Source: Ilumatobacteraceae bacterium (GTDB lineage Bacteria; Actinomycetota; Acidimicrobiia; Acidimicrobiales; Ilumatobacteraceae). From it: a stretch of 7,347 nucleotides of DNA. Shown piece by piece: positions 6,700-7,347 of the stretch (position 1 is its first letter; each line of letters starts with the position of its first letter). Under the pieces are notes generated by a model, which worked only from the letters and a program-made list of their open reading frames with translations, was not told the DNA's origin and searched no databases. Both the position numbers and the translations under genes were made by a program. Where the stretch lies: contig SKSP01000030.1 of NCBI GenBank assembly GCA_007122945.1, positions 1 through 7,347 of the forward strand. The letters run 5' to 3'.

Positions 6700-7347
6700 T
6701 GCATCTCACCGTCATCGCCAAGACGCCAGCGGCCGGTCGGGTGAAGACTCGCCTGTCGCCGCCGTGCACCCCCGAGCAGGCGTGCGAGGTCGCTGCCGCC
6801 GCGCTCGCCGACACGATCGACGCGGTCAACCGGGCGCACCGGTTCCTGGCCCGCCGGAGGGTCGACGTGCGACGCGTGCTGCTGCTCGACGGCGACCCCG
6901 ACGACTGGTTGCCGCCCGGCTACGCTCACGTCCCCCAGCGCGGCGTCGGGCTGGCCCGCCGGCTCGCCAACGGGTACGCCGACCTCGGCCCCGGCGTGGT
7001 GATCGGGATGGACACCCCGGCGGGCGGCGCCTGGCTGGGGGAGGCGGTGCTCGCCGTGCGTGCCGGCACCGACGTCATCGGTATGGCGTCCGACGGCGGC
7101 TACTGGCTGGTCGGGCTGGCCGAGCCGGACCCGGCCGTGTTCGACCGGATCCCGATGAGCACTTCGAACACCGGACTCGCCCAGATCCGCCGACTGCACG
7201 CCCGTGGCCGGCCGGTGCGGTTGCTGCCGAGCGTGCGCGACCTCGACGACGTGGCCGACCTGCGCGCCGTGGCCGCCAGCGACGCCGAGGGTCGCCTGCC
7301 CTCCGTCGCCCGCGCCGTGCTCGCCGCCGGCGAGCTCGATCGCGCTC
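6699..7347 (+). CDS. DUF2064 / CofC-like transferase (3'-partial)
   Basis: 216 residues are visible and the frame is still open at the right edge. The protein matches the DUF2064 family (also described as rSAM/selenodomain-associated transferase 1), a GT-A-like fold related to CofC/MobA nucleotidyltransferases and often encoded beside GT2 enzymes. Visible motifs are VIAKTPAAGRVKTRL (5-19), the nucleotide loop; QRGVGLARRL (80-89); GMDTP (103-107), with the probable metal-binding Asp; DGGYW (132-136); PMSTSNTG (152-159); and RDLDDVAD (180-187) near the usual end, so little is likely missing. ATG 6699 gives the expected start just before the first strand; GTG 6696, one codon earlier, would make a four-base GTGA overlap with the GT2 stop. 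Coupled translation is likely. The biochemical reaction of the family is not settled; a role in sugar or nucleotide activation is inferred. Confidence 0.85.
   Translation, partial: MHLTVIAKTPAAGRVKTRLSPPCTPEQACEVAAAALADTIDAVNRAHRFLARRRVDVRRVLLLDGDPDDWLPPGYAHVPQRGVGLARRLANGYADLGPGVVIGMDTPAGGAWLGEAVLAVRAGTDVIGMASDGGYWLVGLAEPDPAVFDRIPMSTSNTGLAQIRRLHARGRPVRLLPSVRDLDDVADLRAVAASDAEGRLPSVARAVLAAGELDRA

Overview
The window is GC-rich throughout, with G or C at most third codon positions, and almost every base is coding. Composition and gene families suggest a high-GC actinobacterium, perhaps Acidimicrobiia (Ilumatobacter-like). That placement rests on family resemblance only. I see no tRNA, rRNA, CRISPR array, insertion sequence or phage gene.

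Left block (1-3457, + strand). A ferritin-like diiron protein, cut by or starting near the left edge, overlaps by one base (TGATG) a PAP2/AUR1-type membrane lipid phosphatase or phosphotransferase. The PAP2 protein has a C-terminal tail of about 165 residues, part of which looks like a degenerate PIN domain. After 52 bases comes a DoxX/DoxD-like membrane protein.

Middle (3454-4835, + strand). The DoxX-like gene is joined to a multi-spanning GT-C-like membrane protein by a six-codon mini-ORF with an ATGA overlap at each end. The GT-C-like gene then meets an oppositely oriented gene with a 23-base gap.

Right block (4859-7347). An extended-SDR sugar-nucleotide epimerase/dehydratase on the - strand carries a Cys/His insertion that looks like a zinc ribbon. 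Across a 62-base divergent spacer lies a GT2 glycosyltransferase of the dolichol-phosphate-mannose-synthase type. It overlaps a DUF2064 (CofC-like) putative nucleotidyl/glycosyl transferase that runs off the right edge.

The likely theme is building or decorating a cell-envelope glycan or lipid-linked sugar. The epimerase would make a nucleotide sugar, GT2 would move a sugar to a lipid carrier or other acceptor, DUF2064 would supply an activated precursor, and the GT-C-like protein would use a lipid-linked donor outside the membrane. The PAP2 and diiron proteins could act on lipid substrates, but this is inference from position. I find no clear new defence or mobile system. The points most worth checking are the PAP2-PIN-like fusion, the epimerase zinc-ribbon insertion and the double ATGA junction.
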